In this document: positions 17,736-25,936 of the stretch, piece by piece
Position numbering within the stretch: the first letter of the stretch is position 1
Layout of the letters: every line of letters starts with the position of its first letter
Source: Polyangiaceae bacterium
Lineage (GTDB): Bacteria; Myxococcota_A; Polyangia; Polyangiales; Polyangiaceae
Assembly (NCBI GenBank): GCA_029266615.1
Contig: JAQSWN010000035.1
Location: forward strand, 1 to 64,000
Direction of reading: 5' to 3'
DNA: 64,000 bases
The notes under the pieces: generated by a model
Databases searched by the model: none
What the model saw: the letters and a program-made list of their open reading frames with translations, nothing else
What the model was told of the DNA's origin: nothing
Made by a program: the position numbers and the translations under genes

Positions 17736-19054
17736 CAACCCTCGGCGGGGCGACCCATGCCGCGATAACGCAGACCGGCGTCCACGACCGCCGCGGGCAC
17801 GACCACGTTGCGTCCGTCGAACAAGTGACGGCCACGCATGAGCTGCTTCACGCGGGGCAGATCCGGTGAGCGGTACTCGTTCCACTCCGTCGCGATGACC
17901 AGCGCGTCCGCGCCCTTGACCGCGTCGTACTCGCTTTCGAACAGCTCTACGCCGGGGGTGTCCCCGCTGCGCTCTAGCGCCTCCCGCGCGGTGCCCAGCG
18001 CTTCCGGATCCGCGGCTCGGATCGTGGCGCCCCGCTTCCGCAGCTCCGCGATGAGCTTGAGCGCAGGCGCTTCTCGCACGTCGTCCGTCCGCGGCTTGAA
18101 CGCCAAGCCCCAGATCGCGATCACCTTGCCGGAGAGGCCGCCCAAGTCTCTTTCCATGTGCTTGAGGAGCATTTCCGGCGGGCCCTCGTTGGCGCGCACT
18201 GCCGCCTCGGACACCTCCATCTTCACGCCGTAGTCGTTACCGGTGCTGACCAGTGCGCGCAGATCCTTCGGGAAACAGCTGCCGCCGAAGCCGAGGCCGG
18301 GGTAGAGGAACTGCATACCGATGCGCTCGTCCGAGCCGACGGCCAAGCGCACCTGCTCCACGTCGCCGCCGGCGGCGTCGCACAGCTCGGCGATCTCGTT
18401 CATGAACGAGATCTTCGTCGCGAGCAGCGCGTTCGACGCGTACTTGACGATCTCCGCGCTCTTCGGGCTCATGCGCTGCAGGCGGTTGCGCTGCCGGTTG
18501 AACGGCGCGTACAGGCGGGAGAGCAGCTCGAACGCGCGCTCGTCGTCCGCGCCGACGACGATGCGGTCGGGCTTCAAGAAGTCGGAGAGCGCGTCGCCTT
18601 CCTTCAAGAACTCGGGGTTCGAGACCACCATGAGCTTGTGCTTGGCGTGCGGCTCGATGTGCTTGCGCACGCGGGCGTTCGTGCCGACCGGCACCGTGCT
18701 CTTGAGCACCAGCGCGAGGTCGTGCTCGGCGGCCTTGGCGACCTGCTCGGCGACCTTCAGCACGTGCGAGAGATCTGCGGAGCCGTCCTCCGCCGGTGGC
18801 GTGCCGACCGCGACGAACACGACGTCTCGCCCGCGGATTGAGTCGGCGAGGTTGGAGCTGAAGTCCAAGCGGTGGGGCCAGTTGCGCTTCACGAGCTCCG
18901 CCAAACCGGGCTCGAAGAACGGGACCTCGCCGCTACGCAGCTTCTCGAGCTTGCGCTCGTCCACGTCCACGCAGGTCACGTGCGTGCCAGAATCCGCGAA
19001 GCACGCACCTGCCACGAGACCCACGTAGCCAGACCCAACGACTGCGATCTTCAC
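17735..19054 (-). CDS. ugd: UDP-glucose 6-dehydrogenase
   Basis: A 439-aa NAD-dependent enzyme that oxidises UDP-glucose twice to UDP-glucuronate in the cytoplasm. The N-terminal Rossmann motif is 'GSGYVGL'. Downstream, 'GFGGSCFPKDL' holds the catalytic Cys260, and 'KSTVPVGT' and 'NPEFLKEG' are family hallmarks. Length is normal. GTG 19054 begins exactly at the conserved beta strand; the frame is open further upstream but without homologous sequence. It is translationally coupled to the downstream flippase-like gene. UDP-glucuronate would feed capsule, exopolysaccharide or lipid glycosylation. Confidence 0.92.
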   Translation of the reverse strand: MKIAVVGSGYVGLVAGACFADSGTHVTCVDVDERKLEKLRSGEVPFFEPGLAELVKRNWPHRLDFSSNLADSIRGRDVVFVAVGTPPAEDGSADLSHVLKVAEQVAKAAEHDLALVLKSTVPVGTNARVRKHIEPHAKHKLMVVSNPEFLKEGDALSDFLKPDRIVVGADDERAFELLSRLYAPFNRQRNRLQRMSPKSAEIVKYASNALLATKISFMNEIAELCDAAGGDVEQVRLAVGSDERIGMQFLYPGLGFGGSCFPKDLRALVSTGNDYGVKMEVSEAAVRANEGPPEMLLKHMERDLGGLSGKVIAIWGLAFKPRTDDVREAPALKLIAELRKRGATIRAADPEALGTAREALERSGDTPGVELFESEYDAVKGADALVIATEWNEYRSPDLPRVKQLMRGRHLFDGRNVVVPAAVVDAGLRYRGMGRPAEG

Positions 19055-19140
19055 AAAACCCCAAGTAAATCGAGAGGGAGCGCCGCGCAAATAGATTCGT
19101 CAACGTTCAGCCTTTCGGCCAAAATGGCATTGTTCGACCC

Positions 19141-20358
19141 TTGCTGGCCCGCTCGCTCGCGCAAGTCCTCTGCATCGCCCTGGCCGCGCCCTGTGCTGCG
19201 TGCAGTCGCAGCGAGAGCGAGTCGGCCAAGTCACCGCCGCGGGTGCCTTCCATGAGAGCGCTCGCGAGCGTGCAGCCGGCGGAGGTACTCGTGCCCATTC
19301 CCGTCCCGCCGGAGCCGGAGCCAGAGCCAGAGCCAGAGCCGGAGCCGCGCGTCGTATTCGCGGTGGGAGGCGACGTGAACCTCGGACGCGAATGCGGGCA
19401 GCAGATCTTGCGCGACGGGACGTACGCGCCGCTCGCGGGGTTGGGCGAAGCATGGACCAGCGCCGACGTTCGCTTCGCGAACTTGGAGTCGCAGCTCAGC
19501 GATCAAAACGGCGAGACGCAGTCGCCGTATCATCGGCTGATCTTTACAGGACCGCCCGGCGGCGCCGAGGCGCTTTCGCTCTCTGGGGTCGACGTCGTTT
19601 CTACCGCCAACAATCACGCCTGGGACTACGGGCGGAGCGCGCTGCTGGAGACCATGACCCACTTGGAGCGCGCGGGGGTGGGCTTCGTGGGCACCGGGCG
19701 CGACGCGCAGCAGGCATATCGGCCGTACGTGCTGCGCGTCAACGGCCTCCGCGTCGCGCTGTTCGCGGTGACACACGTGTGGAACCAGCCGCCGTTCGCC
19801 ACGCACGCCGCGCGTGAGCTCGTGGCTTGGGCGGACGTGCCCCGGCTATCCGCGAACGTCGAGCGGGCGCGGCGGGAGTACGACTTCGTGCTCGTGAGCT
19901 ACCACGGGGGCGAAGAGTACGTTCACGCGCCGACCGAGCGCGCGAAACGGTTCGCGCGGCAGATGATGGCGCTCGGCGTCGACGCCGTGATCGGTCACCA
20001 CCCGCACGTGCCGCAGGGGATAGGTCACGTCGCGGGTCGTCCGATTCTCTACAGCCTCGGTAACCTCGCTTTCGCAGGCCATCAGGATCGCCCCTGGACG
20101 CGGCAGAGCTTCTTCGCTCGGCTCACGCTCCAGAAGGGCAAGCCACCCGCGGTCTCGGCGTGCCCCTTCGTGCTCGAAGGTCACCGCCCCCGCTCGTTCG
20201 ACGTGCGCCGCGAGTCACTCGCCATCGAGCTGTTTCGCAGACACCTGCTGGAGGCTTCGCTCTACACTGGCCGGGTGGACATTTCCCCAGCCGACGAGCT
20301 CGGCTGCCTGAGCGTCAGCGAACGCGCCGCTCAGGTGTCGCCGTCTTCTTCCAACTGA
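19141..20358 (+). CDS. CapA-family (metallophosphoesterase-like) lipoprotein
   Basis: A 405-aa protein. A lipobox (about Cys20) is followed by a Pro-Glu repeat linker, then the PGA_cap domain: 'AVGGDVNLGR' at the start, 'FANLESQLS', 'TANNHAWDYG', 'SYHGGEEY' and 'GHHPHVPQG'. These hold the metal-binding Asp, Asn and His residues. Members take part in poly-gamma-glutamate capsule synthesis or cleave peptide or glycan links at the surface. No CapB or CapC is nearby, so a capsule role is not supported by context. The only in-frame initiation codon before the signal peptide is TTG 19141. The 3' end overlaps the convergent TerB gene by 28 bases. Confidence 0.82.
   Translation: MLARSLAQVLCIALAAPCAACSRSESESAKSPPRVPSMRALASVQPAEVLVPIPVPPEPEPEPEPEPEPRVVFAVGGDVNLGRECGQQILRDGTYAPLAGLGEAWTSADVRFANLESQLSDQNGETQSPYHRLIFTGPPGGAEALSLSGVDVVSTANNHAWDYGRSALLETMTHLERAGVGFVGTGRDAQQAYRPYVLRVNGLRVALFAVTHVWNQPPFATHAARELVAWADVPRLSANVERARREYDFVLVSYHGGEEYVHAPTERAKRFARQMMALGVDAVIGHHPHVPQGIGHVAGRPILYSLGNLAFAGHQDRPWTRQSFFARLTLQKGKPPAVSACPFVLEGHRPRSFDVRRESLAIELFRRHLLEASLYTGRVDISPADELGCLSVSERAAQVSPSSSN
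19312..19347 (+). repeat. coding GAGCCR hexamer microsatellite
   Basis: Six tandem hexamers GAGCC[AG] encode Glu-Pro dipeptides in the linker of the CapA-like lipoprotein. The unit is a multiple of three, so copy-number slippage would change linker length without shifting the frame. A similar but more degenerate Glu-Pro array lies near 46982-47024. Confidence 0.85.
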
Positions 20359-20867
20359 TCCAAGATTTCACCCGCGCGCTCGGGCGAGATGCCGAACCAT
20401 TCCGCGAGCTGGTTGATGAGCTCGTTTTCTTCGGCCGTGATTTGGTCGTCCGCGAGGGCCACCGCCGCGGATAGCGCGAAGGCTCCCTCCGCCTCGCTCG
20501 TCTCTTCCGCGATCTCGGAGGCGATCTCTTGCAGCCGTGCGTCGCGACCTTGCTCGCGGAGGCGCTCCGCGTAGCTCTCGAGCATGACGTTGATGGTGCC
20601 GGTTCGGAGCAGGTTGTCGGTAAGCCCGCGAATCGCGCCGCGCACCGCGTCCCGCTCGGCCTCGGCGACCACGCCGTCCGCGGACATCATCAAGAACATC
20701 GCTTCCGCGAGCGGGTCCACGCGGCTGAGCGCGTTCGCTTCTTCCGGGCTGAGCAGGCCTTCGCGGGTGAGCGTCTCGTACGCGGAGGACAACACGACGC
20801 TGGGGCGCCGACCGCTCTGCAACAGCGCGTCCCGCAAGCGCTCGATGGTGCCAGTCTTGAGAATCAT
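20331..20867 (-). CDS. TerB-family protein
   Basis: A 178-aa all-helical cytoplasmic protein of the TerB/DjlA-like superfamily. It shows the acidic metal-binding patterns 'MSADGVVAEAERDA' in the first helical repeat and 'LADDQITAEENELI' in the second. Family members associate with tellurite-resistance or stress modules and bind metal ions, but no other ter gene is present here. ATG 20867 directly opens the conserved helices. It overlaps the convergent CapA-like gene by 28 bases. The specific role is unknown. Confidence 0.8.
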   Translation of the reverse strand: MILKTGTIERLRDALLQSGRRPSVVLSSAYETLTREGLLSPEEANALSRVDPLAEAMFLMMSADGVVAEAERDAVRGAIRGLTDNLLRTGTINVMLESYAERLREQGRDARLQEIASEIAEETSEAEGAFALSAAVALADDQITAEENELINQLAEWFGISPERAGEILDQLEEDGDT

Positions 20868-20981
20868 CGAACCCCGACGCTACACGCCCGGAGCCTTTGG
20901 CTCAACGTGGGGAATGCGCGCGGACGTGGCGGCGCAAGGCCGCTGGCCTGGCAAGCCCGCTCGTGATTGGATGCCGGCGCC

Positions 20982-21548
20982 GTGAACCGAGACCCTTGCC
21001 GATTCTGCCGCCTTTTCGCGATCGCGGTGCCCGCCTTCGCTAGCCTGATGGGCGCGTGGACGAGCTTGCAAGCGGCGCTGGATCTGGACGCCGCCCAGAA
21101 GAGCCACCTGCTGTGGGGGACCTTGGCGCGCGCAACCGCGCCGGCCGCGAGCGGCTCCGCGTTGCTGTTGGCCTTCGTGGTGTGGGCGCACCCGCTGGCT
21201 CCGGGCTTGCTCAGCGCGGATTTGCCGCGCACCACGAGGCGCGCGGCGGCCGTCGCGCTGCCCGGTTACCTGCTTTCGGTCGGCGTCTCGCTCCTCGCCG
21301 GGGCTCTGCTGGTCTCGGCGGTTCGGGGCGGCGCCGGACACTTCACGCTACCGCTCCGGGAGCTGGCCGTGGGCGCCGGGTTCGCGGCGTTGGACGGCGC
21401 CCTGATCTTGGCGCTGGCATGGCGCTTCCTGCCGCGCCTTTCGCGGAGCCGTCTCAGCTTGCCGGGGACGCTGAGCCTCGTGGTCGCCGTCACCGTACCG
21501 CTGCGGGTAACGGTCGCGCTCGTCGCCGCGTCCGTGCTGTCACCTTGA
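20982..21548 (+). CDS. hypothetical integral membrane protein
   Basis: About 188 aa with four to five hydrophobic segments (first near residues 11-30, later ones near 45-65, 80-110, 125-150 and 160-185) and Arg/Ser-rich connecting loops. I recognise no family. GTG 20982 gives a short polar N-terminus with two cysteines ('CRFC'); TTG 20967 is an alternative start. Other frames across the same DNA are open too, but only this one yields hydrophobic helices with good third-position GC. It stands alone between a divergent TerB gene and the pseudopilin gene. Confidence 0.5.
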   Translation: MNRDPCRFCRLFAIAVPAFASLMGAWTSLQAALDLDAAQKSHLLWGTLARATAPAASGSALLLAFVVWAHPLAPGLLSADLPRTTRRAAAVALPGYLLSVGVSLLAGALLVSAVRGGAGHFTLPLRELAVGAGFAALDGALILALAWRFLPRLSRSRLSLPGTLSLVVAVTVPLRVTVALVAASVLSP

Positions 21549-21651
21549 CAGCGCGCTCGCACGTTTGCCTGTCAGTCTGTCGTGCCTGGCGGAGCGGGCG
21601 AAGAAGTTCCGCGCAGTTCCGCGAAGGCATGCCGCTTGCTGTAGCGCGAGC

Positions 21652-22059
21652 ATGCAAGTCACCTCATCGAAACGTCGCAGAGGATACGCTCGTCGCCGCG
21701 CTCGCGGCTTCAACCTGATCGAGATCGTCGTCGCGATCGCGATCATCGCCATGCTCTCGGCCGCGGTTACGGTCGGTGTGGTCAAGATCAAGAAGAAGAA
21801 CGACATCGACCTCACGCGCACGAACGCGCAGTCGCTTCGCAGCGCGGTGAAGGTCTGGTGGGCGCTCGGGAACCGCGACTGCCCTACCGTCCCAGAGCTC
21901 ATCGCAGAGGGCGCGCTGGACAAGAGCAAGTCGACCAAAGCCGACGCCTGGGACCAGCCTTGGGTCATCAAGTGCGAGGGGGACGACGCCACCGTCGTCT
22001 CGCGTGGCCCGGACAAGCTCGCCGAAACGGACGACGATATCCTCGTTCCAAACGACTAA
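21652..22059 (+). CDS. type II secretion/type IV pilus pseudopilin (GspG-like)
   Basis: A 135-aa protein with a prepilin leader: a long basic stretch, cleavage site Gly19/Phe20, Glu24 at mature position +5, then a hydrophobic helix of about 20 residues. The C-terminal part, with 'DAWDQPWVIKC' and a final Asp-rich 'ETDDDI', looks like the short beta region and calcium-binding end of GspG major pseudopilins. Two cysteines could form a disulphide. No other secretion or pilus gene is adjacent, so it is an orphan subunit whose machinery must be elsewhere. Confidence 0.8.
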   Translation: MQVTSSKRRRGYARRRARGFNLIEIVVAIAIIAMLSAAVTVGVVKIKKKNDIDLTRTNAQSLRSAVKVWWALGNRDCPTVPELIAEGALDKSKSTKADAWDQPWVIKCEGDDATVVSRGPDKLAETDDDILVPND

Positions 22060-22070
22060 ATCGGCATAAT

Positions 22071-22100
22071 TTGGCGCAGGGCGCGCTTCGATTCTACCCT
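22071..22100 (+). promoter_or_regulatory. candidate sigma-70-type promoter of map, near-leaderless
   Basis: TTGGCG (22071-22076) and TACCCT (22095-22100) are separated by 18 bases. The second element ends 7 bases before ATG 22108, so transcription would start at or within a few bases of the initiation codon. No Shine-Dalgarno sequence fits in that gap. A matching arrangement precedes the ECF sigma gene at 63485. Confidence 0.4.
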
Positions 22101-22107
22101 TGCGCGT

Positions 22108-22848
22108 ATGTCCATCGACGGTCAGCACGACGTAGAGGGTTTGAAGCGCGCCGGCGCCGCTGTCGCCGAGGCACGCGACGCCATGGCCGCTCAAGTGGCG
22201 GCCGGCATCACCACGCGCGAGCTGGACGCGATTGGGCGCGAGGTCTTGCGGCGTCACGGCGCACGTTCGGCGCCGCAGCTGGCCTACGACTTCCCCGGCA
22301 CCACGTGTATCAGCGTGAACGACGAGCTGGCTCACGGCATCCCCTCGAATCGAAAGCTCAAGGACGGCGATCTCGTGAACATCGACGTGTCCGCGGAGCT
22401 CGACGGCTACTGGGCAGACAGCGGCGCCAGCTACCCGGTCGGCAACGTCGCCCCCAAGCTGCGCAACCTGCTGTTCACGACGCGTGAGGCGCTCCGCGAG
22501 GCGATGAGCGAAGTGCGCGCTGGCGCGCCCATCCGAAACATTGGCCGCGCGGTGGAGCGCCGGGCCAAGCGCGCAGGTTTCCGCGTCATCCGCGATTTGT
22601 GCGGGCACGGCGTCGGCCGCAACATCCACGAGCCCCCGAACGTGCCGAACACCTTCGACCGCGGGAACCACGACGTGTTGCACGAAGGGCTCGTCATCAC
22701 CATCGAGCCGTTCTTGACCACCGGCGCGACCAGCATTTACGAGGCGGACGACGGTTGGACGCTGTGCACGCCGGACGGCAGCGTCGGCGCGCAGTTCGAG
22801 CACACGATGATCGTCACCCGTGGCGAGCCGATCGTGGTCACGCGGTGA
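22108..22848 (+). CDS. map: type I methionine aminopeptidase
   Basis: A 246-aa dinuclear metalloprotease that removes the initiator methionine from nascent proteins. The five family metal ligands are visible: Asp93, Asp104, His167 in 'GHGVG', Glu200 in 'IEPF' and Glu231 in 'FEHT', plus substrate-site His76 in 'AHGIPS'. Length is that of the short bacterial type without N-terminal zinc extension. Its stop overlaps the GTG of the HipA-like kinase gene (GTGA), so the two are translationally coupled. The promoter appears to lie immediately before the start codon. Confidence 0.93.
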   Translation: MSIDGQHDVEGLKRAGAAVAEARDAMAAQVAAGITTRELDAIGREVLRRHGARSAPQLAYDFPGTTCISVNDELAHGIPSNRKLKDGDLVNIDVSAELDGYWADSGASYPVGNVAPKLRNLLFTTREALREAMSEVRAGAPIRNIGRAVERRAKRAGFRVIRDLCGHGVGRNIHEPPNVPNTFDRGNHDVLHEGLVITIEPFLTTGATSIYEADDGWTLCTPDGSVGAQFEHTMIVTRGEPIVVTR

Positions 22849-23633
22849 ATGAGCTGCGGTCGCGCCTGCACGTGCAGCGCGTCGTGTCCACCTTCCGCGG
22901 TAGCTCTTGGCCGGTGCTCGCGCTGGCGGACGGCGAGAAAGTAGTCGTCAAACTTTGCGGCTCCGCGGAAGGCGCGCTGCCGCTCGTGGCGGAGGTGGTC
23001 GTCGGCGCGCTCGCGGAGGCGCTCGGGCTCTCGACCCCAGAGCGCTATCTCGTGGAGCTTCCCGAGGCCGTTCCGAGCGACGACCCGCACGAAGAGCTGC
23101 GTGACCTTTTGACGAAGAGCGCGGGACTGAACCTCGGCTTTCGCTACCTGGAGGGCTTTCGTAACGTTACGGCCGCGGACGCATCGCGCATCGATCCTGC
23201 GCTCGCCGCGCGCATCGTCTGGCTGGACGCGTTCGTGCAGAATCCAGACCGCACCGCGAAGAACCCGAACCTGATGATCAAAGCGGGAAAAATTTCGCTC
23301 ATCGATCACGGCGCGGCGCTGAACTTTCATCACGACTGGCGCGCGGTCACCGAACAGTCGCCGCGCGAGCCGGGTACGGTCGTCGCCACACACCTCATGC
23401 AGGTTTCCGAGCCAGAGCTGGTCGCGGCCGACGACGCGTTGGCGGCGACGCTGACTCGCGAGACGCTCTCGCGGGCGCTCGCTCGGGTGCCGGACGCGTG
23501 GCTCTCGACGCAAGGTGCGGACGCGGCCGAGCGCGAACGCGCGGCTTACATCGCGTACTTGCACAAGCGCCTGCGCGCGCCGCGTCCGTTCGTGGCCCCG
23601 GGCAAGCACGTTCCGTTTCAACTTCGTCGCTGA
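22845..23633 (+). CDS. HipA-like kinase-domain protein
   Basis: A 262-aa protein resembling the stand-alone HipA-like kinase family. An N-terminal strand pair carries 'KVVVKLCGS' (ATP-site Lys in the family), the middle has 'WLDAFVQNPDRTAKNPNLMI', matching the catalytic-loop Asp and Asn arrangement of HipA, and 'ISLIDHGAAL' holds the metal-binding Asp. No HipB-type antitoxin gene is nearby, unlike hipBA toxin loci. GTG 22845 overlaps the map stop, giving a coupled pair. A role in modifying a translation-related substrate is an inference from that pairing. Confidence 0.7.
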   Translation: MNELRSRLHVQRVVSTFRGSSWPVLALADGEKVVVKLCGSAEGALPLVAEVVVGALAEALGLSTPERYLVELPEAVPSDDPHEELRDLLTKSAGLNLGFRYLEGFRNVTAADASRIDPALAARIVWLDAFVQNPDRTAKNPNLMIKAGKISLIDHGAALNFHHDWRAVTEQSPREPGTVVATHLMQVSEPELVAADDALAATLTRETLSRALARVPDAWLSTQGADAAERERAAYIAYLHKRLRAPRPFVAPGKHVPFQLRR

Positions 23634-23772
23634 GCTTGTGGAAGCGCTACCAGCCGCGGCGGGCGAGCCGGTCGTCTAGCGGCGACGCAGATATCCAATC
23701 ACGCTGAGTGCCCCGAAAAGAGATCTGTCTCGCCTCGTGATCGATCGACCCCCCTTCCGGGATGACACGGGG

Positions 23773-24657
23773 ATGTTCCCGCGACTACCGATGGTCGTCT
23801 GCTGTTGGGCTACCTTGGCTGCCTGCGCTGCCGAGGAAGTCGACGGCGGGCCGCCCGGGTCCAGCACGGGAAACGCGCCCTCTGCGAGCGGAACCAGCGC
23901 GACCGGGGCCACGGGGGGCACGTCGTCTACCACTGGCGGCCAGCCGAGCGCCGCCGGGACGAGCAGTGGCACTGGCAACAGCGCTGGCAACATCCCTAGC
24001 GTGGCCGGCACCGCGGGGACCAGCGGTAGCGGAGCGGGAGGCGGAACCGGCACGAGCGGTAGCGGCAGCGGTACGAGCGGAACGAGCTCCACCGGCGGTA
24101 CGCCGACCATCTCTCTACCTCTGTCCGAAACCTTCGAGGACGGAACGGCGGACGGCTTCATGCCTTGGAACGAGGACCTGATGCCCGGCGAATGGGCCAT
24201 CGTCGCCGACGGCGCGACCAAGGTCTACCAGCCCACGGCGGCGGTTGCCGAGCTCGAGTTTGCGGTCGGCGGCAAAACGTCTTGGACGGACGTCGCGCTC
24301 ACGGTGAAGGTGAAGCTCGCGGACGCGGAATCCGGCGCGCAAATCGTGGTGCGCTTCAAGGACGCGAAGACGTATTTGTTCATCGAGATGGCCGAAGGCA
24401 AGTTCAAGCTTCGCGGTCGCGCGAACGGCTCGACGGAAGACATCGTGACGCCATCGCCCAAACCCGAGATCAAGGCCGGTACTTGGTACACGGTCGGCGT
24501 CACGGTCAAGGGCACGACCGCTTCGCTCACGTTGGACGGCACGCCCATCGGCGCGCCGGCCATGTGCGACCCGCTCATCTCGAACGGCGGCGTGGCGCTG
24601 GGCGTGGCGGAAGGTAGCGTCGCGTTCGACGACTTGACGGTTACGGCCGCGCCCTAG
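23773..24657 (+). CDS. lipoprotein with laminin-G/DUF1080-like beta-sandwich
   Basis: About 294 aa. The signal peptide ends near 'LAACA', then comes ~90 residues of Gly/Ser/Thr-rich linker and a ~180-residue beta-sandwich beginning 'LSETFEDGT'. It contains the strands 'VVRFKDAKTYLFIEM', 'TWYTVGVTVKG' and 'VAFDDLTV', as in concanavalin-like DUF1080 or LamG glycan-binding domains. No catalytic residues are obvious. ATG 23773 starts the signal peptide; ATG 23737 is an upstream alternative. Its TAG stop shares CTAG with the stop of the opposite M48 protease gene. Confidence 0.7.
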   Translation: MFPRLPMVVCCWATLAACAAEEVDGGPPGSSTGNAPSASGTSATGATGGTSSTTGGQPSAAGTSSGTGNSAGNIPSVAGTAGTSGSGAGGGTGTSGSGSGTSGTSSTGGTPTISLPLSETFEDGTADGFMPWNEDLMPGEWAIVADGATKVYQPTAAVAELEFAVGGKTSWTDVALTVKVKLADAESGAQIVVRFKDAKTYLFIEMAEGKFKLRGRANGSTEDIVTPSPKPEIKAGTWYTVGVTVKGTTASLTLDGTPIGAPAMCDPLISNGGVALGVAEGSVAFDDLTVTAAP

Positions 24658-25889
24658 GCGAGGGCGCGCAACGTGCCGATCCTCTCCACCAACGGCGGAT
24701 GCGAATAGTAGAACTTCGCATAAAGCGGGTGCGGATGGAGGTTGGATAGATTCTCGGTCCCGAGCTTGGCGAGCGCGTCGGCCAGGTCCCGTGCGTGGCC
24801 GTGCAGCTCCACCGCGAAACGATCCGCCTCGCGCTCGTCGCGGCGAGACCACGCCGAAAACAGGGGCGTGAGCGGGAACAGCAGGGTGGACGCGGCGACG
24901 AGCAAGATGACGATGCGGGCCGGGAAGGAAGCCGCCGAAAGCCCCACGAGCTCCGGCAGGGCCGCGCTGGGTACGAGCGAAAAAGCCAGGTACGCGCCGG
25001 CGACGAGCAGCGCGAGCATGACCAGCATGCGCACCAAGACGTGGTGCTTCTTCCAGTGTCCAAGCTCGTGCGCCAACACCGCGAGGATTTGCGCGTGGCT
25101 CATTTGAGAGAGCAGCGTATCGAACAAGACGACGCGCTTCACGCGGCCTAGCCCGGTGAAGTACGCGTTGGAGTGCGAGCTACGACGCGACGCGTCCACC
25201 TTCAGGACCCGGCCAACGTGCACGCCCGCCTTCTCCGTCATCGCGCGAATTCCGTCCGATAGTCCTGCTACTTCGAGCGGCTCCATTTTGTGGAACAACG
25301 GCTCGATCACGTACGGCGAAAGGAAGGTCATGAGCAAGCTCACTCCCGCAACGAGCGCCGTGACCCACAGCCACCAGGTGCCAGGCGCCGCCTGAACCAG
25401 GGCCAGCGCCCCCGCGGCGAGCAAGCTCGTGAGGACCAATGACAGGGCCGTGCTCTTCAGCCAGTCGCTCCACCACAGCCCGAAGCTTTGGCGATTGAAG
25501 CCGTGGCGCTGCTCGATCCGGAAGTCCCCATAGAGTTGGAACGGGATCTCTAGCAGCGCGCCCGCGACGAGCAGGCCCAGCACGAACAGCACGCCGCTGC
25601 CGACGAACGAATGCGTGAGCCCTTGCACCCAGGCGTCATAAGCACCGAGCCCGCCGCCGAAGAGGAACAGCCCGGTCACGACCGCAGACACCAAGGAGTG
25701 CACCAAGCCGAAGCGGGCGCGCTCCCCCGTGTAGCGGCTGATCTTTTCCAGCTTTTCCGCGTCGACCTCCGCGCGGAGCAGCGCCGGCACCTCGTGACCG
25801 CGGCGGGTAAGGTGCCGTAAGTTCAACCAGGAGAGGCCGAGCCGGGCGACCACGACCGCCCCATAGACCAGAAGCGCCACGTCACGCAT
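24654..25889 (-). CDS. M48-family membrane metalloprotease (Ste24/CAAX protease type)
   Basis: A 411-aa zinc endopeptidase embedded in the inner membrane. The zinc motif HELGH is at residues 274-278 and the third ligand Glu354 is in 'EREAD'. About seven hydrophobic segments surround them, and 'GDFRIEQRHGFNRQ' and 'NAYFTGLG' are Ste24-family signatures. Bacterial members act in membrane-protein quality control; prenyl-protein processing is not expected here. Length matches eukaryotic and bacterial Ste24 homologues. It is monocistronic and convergent with the LamG-like lipoprotein, sharing a CTAG stop. Confidence 0.87.
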   Translation of the reverse strand: MRDVALLVYGAVVVARLGLSWLNLRHLTRRGHEVPALLRAEVDAEKLEKISRYTGERARFGLVHSLVSAVVTGLFLFGGGLGAYDAWVQGLTHSFVGSGVLFVLGLLVAGALLEIPFQLYGDFRIEQRHGFNRQSFGLWWSDWLKSTALSLVLTSLLAAGALALVQAAPGTWWLWVTALVAGVSLLMTFLSPYVIEPLFHKMEPLEVAGLSDGIRAMTEKAGVHVGRVLKVDASRRSSHSNAYFTGLGRVKRVVLFDTLLSQMSHAQILAVLAHELGHWKKHHVLVRMLVMLALLVAGAYLAFSLVPSAALPELVGLSAASFPARIVILLVAASTLLFPLTPLFSAWSRRDEREADRFAVELHGHARDLADALAKLGTENLSNLHPHPLYAKFYYSHPPLVERIGTLRALA

Positions 25890-25936
25890 GGGGGTGAACG
25901 TAAGGCCTTCGTGGCGCCCGTGCTAGCTTGGGCGCG

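Noticed and set aside
20864-21341. Minus-strand frames overlapping the membrane protein at 20982-21548
   Set aside because: Products are Arg/Gln/Ala-rich with no hydrophobic helix or motif; the plus frame gives several membrane segments.
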